Positions 47,140 through 55,909 of a stretch of 64,000 nucleotides of DNA are shown here, one piece after another. This DNA is from JANQJA01 sp965267485 (GTDB taxonomy: Bacteria; Pseudomonadota; Gammaproteobacteria; Pseudomonadales; Azotimanducaceae). The stretch is taken from assembly GCA_965267485.1 (NCBI GenBank), contig OZ254080.1, positions 2,108,001 to 2,172,000 on the forward strand, written 5' to 3'. The notes below the pieces were generated by a model, which did not search any database, was not told the DNA's origin, and saw only the letters and a program-made list of their open reading frames with translations. The translations under genes and the position numbers were made by a program. Position 1 is the stretch's first letter. Every line of letters starts with the position of its first letter.

Positions 47140-48360
47140 CTTTCCCAGGTCCGGCGCGTTGTGCGACTGGATGGCGCTGCCCCGGGTTACGGTCTCGTTC
47201 ATCGCGGCGGCGGCACGCTCGTTTTCCATGATCTTGGACATCACCGCCTGGCCAGCGCGCTCAAACACTTCGCGATTTTCGATGACGTACTGCTGCGAAT
47301 CCCGGTAGGCGTCGAGGTAGCCGTTGATCTCGGGAACGACGTAGCGCGCCACGAGGTCCCAACTGCGAAGGTTGTCCTCGGCAGAGCACCAGTCGTGTAC
47401 GAATCCGACAACCGTGCCGAAGCCACCGGTGAGATCAATCATCTGGCGGATCGCCTTGACGAGATCGTCGGGCGTTCCGATGATCAGCCCTGAATTCTCG
47501 CCAAAAGCCATCTCGTCGACCGCCTGGTCGGCATTCTCATAGGCGGTGGCGCCGGGGCGCTGGAGGGTGCGGACCGTGTACTCGTTATGCCACCGCATCA
47601 GGCCGTGTTTGGATTCCTCGATTGCCTTCTCGCGGGTCTCTGCAATATGGAAGTTCATGAGGACGCGCCAGTTGGCACGATCGACCGTCTGGCCGTGCTT
47701 CCCGGCAGATTCCTCGGCAAAGCTCCACTGCGTTGGCAAAGCTGCGAGGCCCGCGGTGGATGTCGAGCCGATCGAAAGTACGCCGATGCCGTACTTGCCG
47801 GCGAGCGTCATCCCGGAGGGGCTGATCATCGACGCGACGGCAAAGGGTATTTCTTCCTGCAAGGGCAGTAGCTGTAGTTTCGCGTCATTGAGCGTGAACC
47901 AGTCACTTTCATGGCTGAATCGATCCTCGCCGGCGAGCAGGCGTTTGATGACGCCAATGGCCTCATCCTGGCGATCACGCTGAAGCATCGGGTCAATGCC
48001 GAGCGTATGGGCGTCCGACGGCAGCGCCCCCGGGCCTGAACCAAAGATGGCTCGCCCGCCCGTCATATGGTCGAGCTGGACAATCCGCTGCGCGACGTTG
48101 AACGGATGGTGATAGGGCAGCGACACAACGCCGGTTCCCAGTTTGATGCGATGGGATCGCTGACCCGCTGCCGCCAGAAACATTTCGGGTGACGCGATGA
48201 TCTCCCACCCTGTCGAGTGATGCTCGCCACACCAGAACTCGTCAAAACCAAGGCGATCGAGGTGCTCGACGAGGTCGAGGTCTCGCTGGAACTGAAGGGT
48301 GGGGTGCTCTCCGATTGGATGATGTGGCGCAAGGAATGCGCCGAACTTCATGCGGGCCAT
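47116..48360 (-). CDS. LLM-class flavin-dependent oxidoreductase
   Basis: Luciferase-like monooxygenase fold (414 aa): KFGAFLAPHHPIGEHP start, GFDEFWCGEHHSTGWE with conserved His pair, IKLGTGVVSLPYHHPFNVAQRI and GRAIFGSGPGALPSDAHTLG. Members use FMNH2 or F420 to oxidise varied substrates, including long-chain alkanes and xenobiotics. The start at 48360 is preferred for its AGGAA upstream; a second ATG lies at 48351. It overlaps pyk tail to tail by 24 bp. Confidence 0.87.
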   Translation of the reverse strand: MARMKFGAFLAPHHPIGEHPTLQFQRDLDLVEHLDRLGFDEFWCGEHHSTGWEIIASPEMFLAAAGQRSHRIKLGTGVVSLPYHHPFNVAQRIVQLDHMTGGRAIFGSGPGALPSDAHTLGIDPMLQRDRQDEAIGVIKRLLAGEDRFSHESDWFTLNDAKLQLLPLQEEIPFAVASMISPSGMTLAGKYGIGVLSIGSTSTAGLAALPTQWSFAEESAGKHGQTVDRANWRVLMNFHIAETREKAIEESKHGLMRWHNEYTVRTLQRPGATAYENADQAVDEMAFGENSGLIIGTPDDLVKAIRQMIDLTGGFGTVVGFVHDWCSAEDNLRSWDLVARYVVPEINGYLDAYRDSQQYVIENREVFERAGQAVMSKIMENERAAAAMNETVTRGSAIQSHNAPDLGKSDGNDRD

Positions 48361-48433
48361 GAGGATTCCTGGATTCGGTGTCGCGCGACATCCTATCACG
48401 TGCGACCGCGGCCGACTGTGCTAGGCTCAGCCA

Positions 48434-48790
48434 ATGCGCATGTTGATCTCTCTGCTCCTCGTCCTTTCGGTCTCGCCCGCGTGGGCCGCTCCTGCTGATA
48501 CTGCCGGATTTGAGGATTACGCGACCTGCGCGGTTTACTTCCGGATGGTGGTTGGCGGCATGCGGTCACGTGGCGCCGGCGCGCTCGCGTCCATCGAGCA
48601 GGAAAAGATGGATCGCATGATCGAAATGGCGAAAGGGAAAGCGGCTGCAGAGGAAGATTTCAATGCGGCCTGGCGTCGTATCCTGGCCGACATGACCGAC
48701 ACCATCAACCGCAACTATCAGAACGTGAGTCGGCTCAAGTACCGCTATGACGATCGCTGCGAAGCGTTGTTGTCCGCCAGCGAGAACTGA
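48434..48790 (+). CDS. Small exported protein (118 aa), unknown
   Basis: Signal peptide MRMLISLLLVLSVSPAWA followed by 100 residues, mostly helical, with two Cys (ATCAVYF and DDRCEAL) that may form a disulfide. No family recognised. The ATG lies 7 bp after a TAGGCT -10-like element (48422-48427), so a leaderless transcript is possible. Its 3' end overlaps the convergent omega-amidase gene by 46 bp, an unusually long overlap. Confidence 0.62.
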   Translation: MRMLISLLLVLSVSPAWAAPADTAGFEDYATCAVYFRMVVGGMRSRGAGALASIEQEKMDRMIEMAKGKAAAEEDFNAAWRRILADMTDTINRNYQNVSRLKYRYDDRCEALLSASEN

Positions 48791-49536
48791 TCGGCGTCTT
48801 TCCACGCCGGGAAGTCTTCCCGATACTCGCGCAGCGCATCCATATCGACGTGAAGCGTCCTGCAGCCCGTGCTGTCACCAAGATCGGCCATGGTGTCGCC
48901 GCGAAAGTCGATCACGGCACTGTCGCCAGCATGGTCAACATCGTTCCCATCCCGGCCGATACGATTCACACCAACGACATAGCAAAGGTTCTCGATGGCG
49001 CGGGCGCGAAGGAGCGTACGCCAGTGCTCACGTCGCGGCGCCGGCCAGTTGGCGACGTAGATCATGATGTCAAAGCCGATGTCATTGCGGCTGAAGACCG
49101 GAAATCTCAGGTCGTAGCAGACCTGGGGGAACAGCCTCGCATCACCCAGGTCGATTGTGAGCCGGTCGTTGCCCGCTGAGTAGTTTTCATTTTCCTCCCC
49201 CATGCGAAACAGATGTCGCTTGTCGTATTGCGCATGGCTGCCATCAGGCCTGACCAGATAGAACCGGTTGAAGTGCTTTCCGCGGTCGCTGGTGATGAGA
49301 CTGCCGCAGACTGCGGCGTTGTGTGCCCGTGCCGTGTCGGCCATCCAGTTGAAGGTCTCACCGGCGGGCGGCTCCGCGAGTCTGGCTGAGGCCATTGAAA
49401 AGCCTGTGGAGAACATTTCGGGGAGCACGATCAGGTCGGTCGCGCCCACGGACGCCAGCAGCGTGTCAAAGCGGCTGCGATTGGCAGCCGGGTCTTCCCA
49501 GTCGAGCGCGGTCTGGACGAGGGTGATATCAGGCAT
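48745..49536 (-). CDS. Omega-amidase / carbon-nitrogen hydrolase (YafV/NIT2-like)
   Basis: Nitrilase-fold amidase (263 aa). The Glu-Lys-Cys triad is in VLPEMFSTGFSM, YDKRHLFRM and QVCYDLRFPVF. This short YafV/NIT2 form hydrolyses alpha-ketoglutaramate or ketosuccinamate to the oxo-acid and ammonia. The aminotransferase gene directly upstream overlaps it by 8 bp, which fits the known glutamine transaminase/omega-amidase couple in methionine salvage. Confidence 0.9.
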   Translation of the reverse strand: MPDITLVQTALDWEDPAANRSRFDTLLASVGATDLIVLPEMFSTGFSMASARLAEPPAGETFNWMADTARAHNAAVCGSLITSDRGKHFNRFYLVRPDGSHAQYDKRHLFRMGEENENYSAGNDRLTIDLGDARLFPQVCYDLRFPVFSRNDIGFDIMIYVANWPAPRREHWRTLLRARAIENLCYVVGVNRIGRDGNDVDHAGDSAVIDFRGDTMADLGDSTGCRTLHVDMDALREYREDFPAWKDADQFSLADNNASQRSS

Positions 49537-50686
49537 GGGTGAGACTCGAGAGTTTCGAGGCCGCGGCTTCCAGCGTCGCGTCGTCCTTGCAGAAACAGAA
49601 CCTTACGACCTGCTGCGCTGGCGGCGCTTCGTAGAAGACGGAAACCGGGATGGCGGCGACCCCCACCTGCGTCGTCAGGAAATTTGCAAACTCGGTATCC
49701 GGCAGGCTGGAGATATCGCTGTAATCGGCGAGCTGGAAGTACGTGCCCTGGGTGGGCTCGAGTCTGAAACGCGATGCCGACATCCGGTCGAGAAAGAGAT
49801 CGCGCTTGGCACCGTAGAAGGCGGGGAGCTCCAGATAGTGCTCCGGACAGGTCTCCATGAACTCCGCCAGCGCCCACTGAGTGGGCGTGTGAGTCGTGAA
49901 CGTGACGAACTGGTGCACCTTTCTGAACTCGGCAGACAGCGCAGGCGGTGCTGCGCAAAACGCGACCTTCCAGCCGGTTGCGTGATACGTCTTGCCGAAC
50001 GACGAAACGACGAAAGCGCGTGCCCGCAGGCGTTCATCGCACAACAGGCTGTAGTGGCGCTCATTGTCGAACACCATGTGTTCGTAGACCTCGTCCGACA
50101 GCAGCAGGACGTCGTGACGTTCGATGATGGACGCGAGTGCATCGAGGTCCGCCCGGTTGAATACCGTTCCGGTCGGATTGTGCGGCGAGTTGACGACAAT
50201 GAGCCGGGTTCGGGAGGTGATGGCCGACTCCACGCGATCCCAGTCAGGCCGGAACGCGGGTGCATGCATGGGTACGTGCACGGCGTGGCCGCCGGCCAGG
50301 CGAATCGCCGGGTCGTAGGCGTCATAGGCCGGGTCCAGCACGATGGCCTCGTCGCCGCTGCCGATCACCGCCTGGATGGCGACGAACAGTGCCTCGGTCG
50401 CCCCGGACGTTACCGTCACCTCGGCATCTGCGTCGAGGCGCGCGCCGTACAGCGATGCCGACTTGCTGGCGATGGCCTGCCTGAGTGCCGCCACGCCTGT
50501 CATGGGCGGGTACTGGTTCTTGCCCTCACTGATGTATTTCGACACGAGCTCGGCGAGCGCCTTCGGCACGTCGAAGTCGGGAAATCCCTGGGAGAGATTA
50601 ATGGCGTTGTGGTCCAGCGCGAGCTGTGACATCACCGTGAAGATTGTCGTCCCGACGTCGGGCAGCTTGCTGCGCAATTCGGTCAC
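49529..50686 (-). CDS. Methionine/aromatic aminotransferase (YbdL-like)
   Basis: PLP-dependent class I aminotransferase (385 aa). SKLPDVGTTIFTVMSQLA, NLSQGFPDFDVP, QYPPMTGVAALRQAIA, NSPHNPTGTVFNR, SDEVYEH and SSFGKTYHATGWKVAF (PLP Lys in SFGKT) closely follow YbdL, which transaminates methionine and aromatic amino acids with glutamine or oxo acids. GTG at 50686 overlaps the hemF stop by 4 bp (GTGA), and the stop overlaps the omega-amidase start by 8 bp: a tightly coupled operon. The product alpha-ketoglutaramate, if glutamine is the donor, is removed by the omega-amidase. Confidence 0.92.
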   Translation of the reverse strand: MTELRSKLPDVGTTIFTVMSQLALDHNAINLSQGFPDFDVPKALAELVSKYISEGKNQYPPMTGVAALRQAIASKSASLYGARLDADAEVTVTSGATEALFVAIQAVIGSGDEAIVLDPAYDAYDPAIRLAGGHAVHVPMHAPAFRPDWDRVESAITSRTRLIVVNSPHNPTGTVFNRADLDALASIIERHDVLLLSDEVYEHMVFDNERHYSLLCDERLRARAFVVSSFGKTYHATGWKVAFCAAPPALSAEFRKVHQFVTFTTHTPTQWALAEFMETCPEHYLELPAFYGAKRDLFLDRMSASRFRLEPTQGTYFQLADYSDISSLPDTEFANFLTTQVGVAAIPVSVFYEAPPAQQVVRFCFCKDDATLEAAASKLSSLTHA

Positions 50687-51594
50687 GCCGCGAGCCAGTC
50701 CCGTGGTGGCAGGAAGTCGGTGTAAAGGCGCGCTTCGGGCGTCCCGGGTTCCGGCTGCCAGTTGTAGCGCCAGATGGCGCGCGGTGGCATCGATGCCAAC
50801 ACTGACTCGATGCGGCGGCCGGACTGAATGCCGTATCGGGTTCCGCGATCGATGGCGAGATTGAATTCGGCGTAGCGCCCACGACGATAGAGCAGAAAGT
50901 CCTCCTCGCGTTCTCCCCACTCGAGCTCCTTGCGACGCTCCAGAATGGGCTGGTACGCGGGCAGAATGTGGTCGCCAATCGAGCGGACGAAGTCGAAGCT
51001 CTTCTCGAAACCACCTTCACTCCAGTCGTCGAAGAACAGACCGCCGACGCCTCGGGGCTCCTGCCGGTGCGACAGGTAGAAGTACTCGTCACACCACTTC
51101 TTCAGCCGTGGGTAGACGTCCTCGCCGAACGGGTCGCAGGCTTCTTTCGCGGTCCGGTGCCAGTGTACGACGTCCTCGAGAAACGGGTAGTAAGGCGTGA
51201 GATCGAAGCCGCCCCCGAAATACCACGCGGTCTCATCGACGATGAAAAAGCGAAGATTTGCATGGAACGTCGGCACATAGGGGTTTCGCGGATGCATGAT
51301 CATCGAAATCGCAGCCGCCTGGAAACCCTTGCCGGCCAGTTCGGGATTGCGCTCGCTGGCAGCGGGCGGCAACCTGTCGCCAATGCTGTACGTGAACTGC
51401 ACCGCCCCGCGTTCGATGACGTCGCCGTCGAGAACACGCGGGCGAGAGTGCGCGCCATTGTCCTGGCGTATGTCTTCGATGCTGAAGCCGCTGCCACCGT
51501 CGATGGCGCCGAGCGTGTCGCAGATCCTGGTCTGCAGATCGAAGAAGTACTGCCTGACGGGTTTTATATCCGGAGTGTCTTTCACGGCCGCCAC
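50683..51594 (-). CDS. hemF: Oxygen-dependent coproporphyrinogen III oxidase
   Basis: Catalyses oxidative decarboxylation of coproporphyrinogen III to protoporphyrinogen IX in heme synthesis. Highly conserved blocks are HPRNPYVPTFHANLRFF, WYFGGGFDLTPYYPF, DEYFYLSHRQEPRGVGGLFFDDW, GRYAEFNLAIDRGTRYG and ILASMPP-like SVLASMPPRAIW. At 303 aa it is the usual length. GTG 51594 or GTG 51585 is the start; longer frames upstream have no similarity. It opens the operon with the aminotransferase and omega-amidase. It requires oxygen, so the organism is an aerobe. Confidence 0.96.
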   Translation of the reverse strand: MAAVKDTPDIKPVRQYFFDLQTRICDTLGAIDGGSGFSIEDIRQDNGAHSRPRVLDGDVIERGAVQFTYSIGDRLPPAASERNPELAGKGFQAAAISMIMHPRNPYVPTFHANLRFFIVDETAWYFGGGFDLTPYYPFLEDVVHWHRTAKEACDPFGEDVYPRLKKWCDEYFYLSHRQEPRGVGGLFFDDWSEGGFEKSFDFVRSIGDHILPAYQPILERRKELEWGEREEDFLLYRRGRYAEFNLAIDRGTRYGIQSGRRIESVLASMPPRAIWRYNWQPEPGTPEARLYTDFLPPRDWLAA

Positions 51595-51672
51595 GATACA
51601 AAAATTGGGCGTCGTTTGCACCGGCAGGGTGTGAAGGTAGACTTCGCTTTCCTCGCCAACCGGAGACTGCCC

Positions 51673-53004
51673 TTGACCGACGTAACGATTCAGGCGTCGA
51701 CCCTCGATCCCATCATGGCCTCGCTTGCCGAGGCGAATGCCGCGTTCGGTGCGCGTTATCCGGGCGTCCAGCTCGCCCGTCAGCCTGTGCACACCGTCTA
51801 TGGTGGCGCCCAACTCTACGGCGAAGGCGCAGCCGAAAAACTCGGCAAGCTGTCACGGGCTCACTTCGATGCGTACGCCTCGCCCGAGACGCTTTCGAAT
51901 GTCTTTGGCATGGCGCCGGCGCAGGCGCTCACAGTCTACGAACGGGTCCGGCAGAAGCTCGCTACCGAACCCGTGGAAGATCATCGCGTGGATTTCGAGG
52001 ACGGTTACGGTTCGAGGCCCGATGACGAGGAAGACGGCCATGCGCTGGCCGCCGCAACCGCAATGGCGACAACACCGGTATTGCCGATGGGTATCGGCAT
52101 CAGGATCAAGGCGCTCACCGAGGAAGCGAAGGTGCGCGCGCTGCGTACGCTCGATCTGTTCCTGACGAGTCTTGTTCAGACGCGGGGAGAACTGCCGGCG
52201 GGATTTGCGGTGACGCTGCCGAAGGTCACGAGTCCGGCCCAGGTTGCTGCCCTCGCCGACGCGCTCGACCTGCTGGAGTCGGCGCTCGGACTGGATCGTT
52301 GCAGCGTTCGCATCGAGATCATGATCGAGACCATCCAGTCGATCCTTGCCGCGGATGGCAGGGCGGGGATACCACCCCTGGTGGCGGCAGGACGCGGGCG
52401 CGTCACGCTGGCCGTACTCGGTACGTTCGACTACACAGCGTCGTGCAACATCGCATCGACATGGCAGGATCATGACCATCCGGCAGCGGATTTTGCCCGT
52501 AACATGATGCAGGTCAGCCTGACAGGTACGGAGGTGGCCCTGTGTGACGGCATCACCAACGTGATGCCCATTGGCCCGCATCGCGGTAACGATTTGACCG
52601 CGGCGCAGCAGGAGGAGAACCGGGCGGTTGTCCATGCAGCGTGGAAGGCTCATTTCGACAACATCCAGCACTCGCTGCGCCTTGGCTTCTATCAGGGCTG
52701 GGATTTGAATCCGGCGCAGATTCCGGTCCGTTTCATGGCCGTTTACGACTTCTTTCTCGATGGCCTGGCCGATGCGACCGAACGGCTCCGGACGTTCGTC
52801 GACCGGGCAGCGCAGGCATCGCTGGTCGGCAACACGTTCGACGATGCCGCGACCGGCCAGGGACTGGTCAACTTCTTTGTGTCGGGCCTGAACTGCGGCG
52901 CCCTCGACGAGGCCGACGTCGAGGCGACCGGTCTGTCGCTTCAGGAACTCAGGGGCCGTTCGTTCCTGAAGATTGTCGAAAACAGGATGAAGGAACTGAC
53001 ATGA
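51673..53004 (+). CDS. DUF6986/HpcH-like TIM-barrel aldolase-type protein
   Basis: This 443-residue protein resembles the CitE/HpcH/PEP-kinase superfamily: VHTVYGGAQLY near the start, DFEDGYGSRPDDEED (the metal-binding acidic D-x-E-D-G), VRIEIMIETIQSIL, GTFDYTASCNI and a long C-terminal helical part. The closest uncharacterised family is DUF6986. The metal-binding acidic loop suggests a Mg-dependent C-C lyase or kinase. TTG at 51673 is chosen because GGAG lies at 51662-51665; a GTG at 51631 is also in frame. The stop overlaps the next ATG (ATGA), coupling it to an acyl-CoA dehydrogenase. Confidence 0.72.
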   Translation: MTDVTIQASTLDPIMASLAEANAAFGARYPGVQLARQPVHTVYGGAQLYGEGAAEKLGKLSRAHFDAYASPETLSNVFGMAPAQALTVYERVRQKLATEPVEDHRVDFEDGYGSRPDDEEDGHALAAATAMATTPVLPMGIGIRIKALTEEAKVRALRTLDLFLTSLVQTRGELPAGFAVTLPKVTSPAQVAALADALDLLESALGLDRCSVRIEIMIETIQSILAADGRAGIPPLVAAGRGRVTLAVLGTFDYTASCNIASTWQDHDHPAADFARNMMQVSLTGTEVALCDGITNVMPIGPHRGNDLTAAQQEENRAVVHAAWKAHFDNIQHSLRLGFYQGWDLNPAQIPVRFMAVYDFFLDGLADATERLRTFVDRAAQASLVGNTFDDAATGQGLVNFFVSGLNCGALDEADVEATGLSLQELRGRSFLKIVENRMKELT

Positions 53005-54629
53005 ATACGATGGATGGCGCGATCAATGAATCCCGTGCGCTTGTCGATCGCGCACTGGCGCACCTGAAGGCACAGTGTGCCGGCGACTCGGGCAAGACCG
53101 ATGCCGCCAGACTCGACGAGCATCAGCTCGCGCTCTATGACCTGGCGACGTGTGTCGCTGAACTGGATGCCGCCCGCAGCCTCTCGGACTATGCAGCCTC
53201 CCGGGGTGAGAACGAGTCCTCGCTTGCCGGGATCTTCACCGCCGAGGCGGTCAGCGCCGTCCGACAGCGCCTTTCACGGTCACCGGGCGACCACGGCCTG
53301 TCCTTTGCCGAACTCGAACCGAGCGCCGAGACCGCGGCCTTCGTCGCGATCAATCTTTCCGGCGCACATCTCGATGCGGTCGGTGCGCGGTTGGCAGCCA
53401 GCGGTGCGGCTGAGTTTGTCGATCGGGGTCTCGACGACGAGAAAGTGATGATGGCCGATACGTTTCGCCAGTTCGCTGATCGTGTCGTGGCACCGAGGGC
53501 TGAACCGGTGCATCGGGAGGACCTGATGATCCCGGACGAGATCCTGTCCGGCCTTCGCGAACTGGGCTGTTTCGGTCTGTCGGTGCCGACACGCTTCGGC
53601 GGACTGCTGCCGGATGATCGCGAGGACAGCCTGGGCATGATTGTGGTGACTGAGGAACTGTCGCGCGCGTCGTTGGCCGCGGCCGGCAGCCTGATCACGC
53701 GGCCCGAGATCATGGCCCGGGCACTGCTGGAGGGCGGAACGGAGGATCAAAAGCAGCAATGGCTGCCAAGACTCGCCGCCGGGGACCCGCTGTGCGCGAT
53801 CGCGATTACTGAGCCGGACTATGGCTCTGACGTGGCGTCGATGCGAATGCGGGCGACGCGCGTCGAGGATGGCTGGATCCTGTCCGGCGCCAAGACCTGG
53901 AGCACATTCGCGGGCAAGGCGGGTGTGCTGCTTCTGCTGGCGCGGACGGATCCGGATCCGTCGCTGGGGCACCGTGGCCTGACGCTCTTCATGGTCGAGA
54001 AGCCATCTTTTGACGGCCATGAGTTCGAGGTAGTGCAGCCGGGCGGTGGCCGGCTCTCCGGCAAGGCGATCCCCACGGTGGGTTATCGCGGAATGCACTC
54101 CTTCCAGCTCTACTTTGACGATTTCCATGTCCCGGCAACCCACGTGGTTGGTGAGGGGCAGGGCGTCGGTCGCGGCTTCTACCTGACCATGCGCGGCTTC
54201 ATGGGCGGGCGTATCCAGACCGCGGCCCGTGCCTGCGGTGTGATGCAGGCGGCTTTCGAGAAGGCGGTGTCCTATGCCGGGGATCGCAAGGTGTTCGGCC
54301 GGCCAATCGCCGAGTACCAACTGAATCGCGTCAAGCTCGCGCGCATGGCCGCGTATCTTGCCGCCTCTCGCCAGTTCACCTACCGGGTGGGCCGACTCAT
54401 GGATGGTGGCGAGGGGCAGATGGAGGCGAGTCTCGTCAAGCTGTTTGCCTGCAAGGCGGCAGAATGGATCACACGTGAGGCCATGCAGATTCACGGAGGC
54501 ATGGGATACGCCGAGGAAACGGATGCCAGTCGGTATTGGCTGGATGCACGGGTGCTCTCGATCTTCGAGGGCACCGAGGAGACCCTTGCCCTCAAAGTGG
54601 TGGGTCGCAGCCTCGTCGAGGCCGCATGA
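53001..54629 (+). CDS. Acyl-CoA dehydrogenase with helical N-terminal extension
   Basis: A 542-residue enzyme: residues 1-140 are helical and rich in Ala, Asp and Glu (DEHQLALYDLATCVAELDAARSL), not part of the standard fold. Residues 145-542 form an acyl-CoA dehydrogenase: LGCFGLSVPTRFGGL, ITEPDYGSDVASM, TWSTFAGKAG, MRGFMGGRIQTAARACGVMQAA and the catalytic VLSIFEGTEET (Glu523). The extension resembles one in AcdB/AidB-like or bifunctional isobutyryl-type dehydrogenases that dock partner proteins. It is co-translated with the upstream DUF6986 gene through an ATGA overlap. The CoA substrate is unknown. Confidence 0.87.
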   Translation: MNTMDGAINESRALVDRALAHLKAQCAGDSGKTDAARLDEHQLALYDLATCVAELDAARSLSDYAASRGENESSLAGIFTAEAVSAVRQRLSRSPGDHGLSFAELEPSAETAAFVAINLSGAHLDAVGARLAASGAAEFVDRGLDDEKVMMADTFRQFADRVVAPRAEPVHREDLMIPDEILSGLRELGCFGLSVPTRFGGLLPDDREDSLGMIVVTEELSRASLAAAGSLITRPEIMARALLEGGTEDQKQQWLPRLAAGDPLCAIAITEPDYGSDVASMRMRATRVEDGWILSGAKTWSTFAGKAGVLLLLARTDPDPSLGHRGLTLFMVEKPSFDGHEFEVVQPGGGRLSGKAIPTVGYRGMHSFQLYFDDFHVPATHVVGEGQGVGRGFYLTMRGFMGGRIQTAARACGVMQAAFEKAVSYAGDRKVFGRPIAEYQLNRVKLARMAAYLAASRQFTYRVGRLMDGGEGQMEASLVKLFACKAAEWITREAMQIHGGMGYAEETDASRYWLDARVLSIFEGTEETLALKVVGRSLVEAA

Positions 54630-54694
54630 TTCCGCCTTGAGGCGCGCGCCCCATACACCGATAATCCGGGAATTGGCTCAAGAGGTATGAAGCA

Positions 54695-55906
54695 GTGGAC
54701 CTGAATTTCAGCGAAGAAGACTTCAAGTTCCAGCAGGAGGTTCGCGCCTGGATCGAAGAGAACTATCCGGCGGAAATGCGCGAGCGTCACAAACGCAGCG
54801 CGAATGGTCACCTGACAAAGGAAGACCACGTGTACTGGCAGAAGGCGCTGTATGAACGCGGCTGGGCAGGACTCAACTGGCCAAGGGAGTACGGTGGCCC
54901 GGATTTCACGCCGACCCAGCGATACCTCTACGATCTGGAAATGGCGGCTGCCGATGCGCCGGGGGTGATGCCCTTCGGCCAGAGCATGGTTGCACCCGTG
55001 ATCATGAAGTACGGGAGCCAGGAGCAGAAGGACTTCTTCCTGCCGAAGATTCTGTCCAGCGACATCTGGTTCTGTCAGGGCTACTCCGAGCCCGGTTCAG
55101 GGTCCGACCTTGCCTCGCTGAAGACCAAGGCCGTGCGTGACGGTGACCACTACATCGTGAACGGGACAAAGACCTGGAACACGCTGGGCCAGTACGCCGA
55201 CTGGATCTTCTGCCTTGTGCGAACCAGTGACGAGGACATTCGGCAGATGGGCATTTCGTTCCTGCTCATCGACATGACGTCGCCGGGCATCGAAGTGCAG
55301 CCGATCGAGACGCTCGACAAGCCGAAACCCGGGTTTCAGGAGATCAACATGGTTCACTTCACGGACGTGAAGGTGCCTGTATCGAACCTGATTGGCGAGG
55401 AGGGCAAAGGCTGGACTTACGCCAAGTATCTCCTCGAATTCGAACGGGGCAACGCTTACTCCCATGGTCTGAAGGCATCCCTGCAGCATGTGAAGAACAT
55501 CGCGAGTGTCGAAATGGACGGAGACCGGCCGCTGATCGACAACGAGGACTTCCGGCGGAAGGTGGCCGAAACCGAGATTGCGATTTCGGCGATGGAGTTC
55601 ACGGAACTGCGGATCCTGAGTTCGATCGCCACCGGGGGCAACGTCGGCCCCGAGTCCTCGCTGCTCAAATGCCGGGGTACCGAGCTGCAGCAGCAGTTGA
55701 CCGAACTCGTGCTGGAGGCCGTGGGTGACTATGCGGTGCCCTTCGACAATCCCGGGCCGGAAAAGGGCCTCAACGTCGAGCCGATCGGCCCCGACTACGC
55801 AGGCGTTGCCGCGCCCGCCTATTTCAATACGCGAAAGGTATCCATCTACGCCGGATCAAACGAGATCCAGCGGAACATCATGGCGAAGGCGGTACTCGGC
55901 CTCTGA
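54695..55906 (+). CDS. Acyl-CoA dehydrogenase (403 aa)
   Basis: Standard domains: WPREYGGPDFTPTQRYLYDLEMA, WFCQGYSEPGSGSDLASLK, GTKTWNTLGQYADW, and the C-terminal VSIYAGSNEIQRNIMAKAVLGL. As in the paralogue at 8807, YAGS replaces the YEGT loop, while LLEFERGNAY places Glu250 at the isovaleryl-CoA-dehydrogenase catalytic position. GTG start at 54695, 65 bp after the previous dehydrogenase; the LLM gene follows 3 bp downstream. Probably acts on branched or ring-bearing acyl-CoA, unproven. Confidence 0.9.
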   Translation: MDLNFSEEDFKFQQEVRAWIEENYPAEMRERHKRSANGHLTKEDHVYWQKALYERGWAGLNWPREYGGPDFTPTQRYLYDLEMAAADAPGVMPFGQSMVAPVIMKYGSQEQKDFFLPKILSSDIWFCQGYSEPGSGSDLASLKTKAVRDGDHYIVNGTKTWNTLGQYADWIFCLVRTSDEDIRQMGISFLLIDMTSPGIEVQPIETLDKPKPGFQEINMVHFTDVKVPVSNLIGEEGKGWTYAKYLLEFERGNAYSHGLKASLQHVKNIASVEMDGDRPLIDNEDFRRKVAETEIAISAMEFTELRILSSIATGGNVGPESSLLKCRGTELQQQLTELVLEAVGDYAVPFDNPGPEKGLNVEPIGPDYAGVAAPAYFNTRKVSIYAGSNEIQRNIMAKAVLGL

Positions 55907-55909
55907 TCG

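Noticed and set aside
50968..51672. Extension of the DUF6986 frame upstream into hemF
   Set aside because: The upstream part is antisense to hemF, which is clearly coding; TTG 51673 has a well-placed GGAG.
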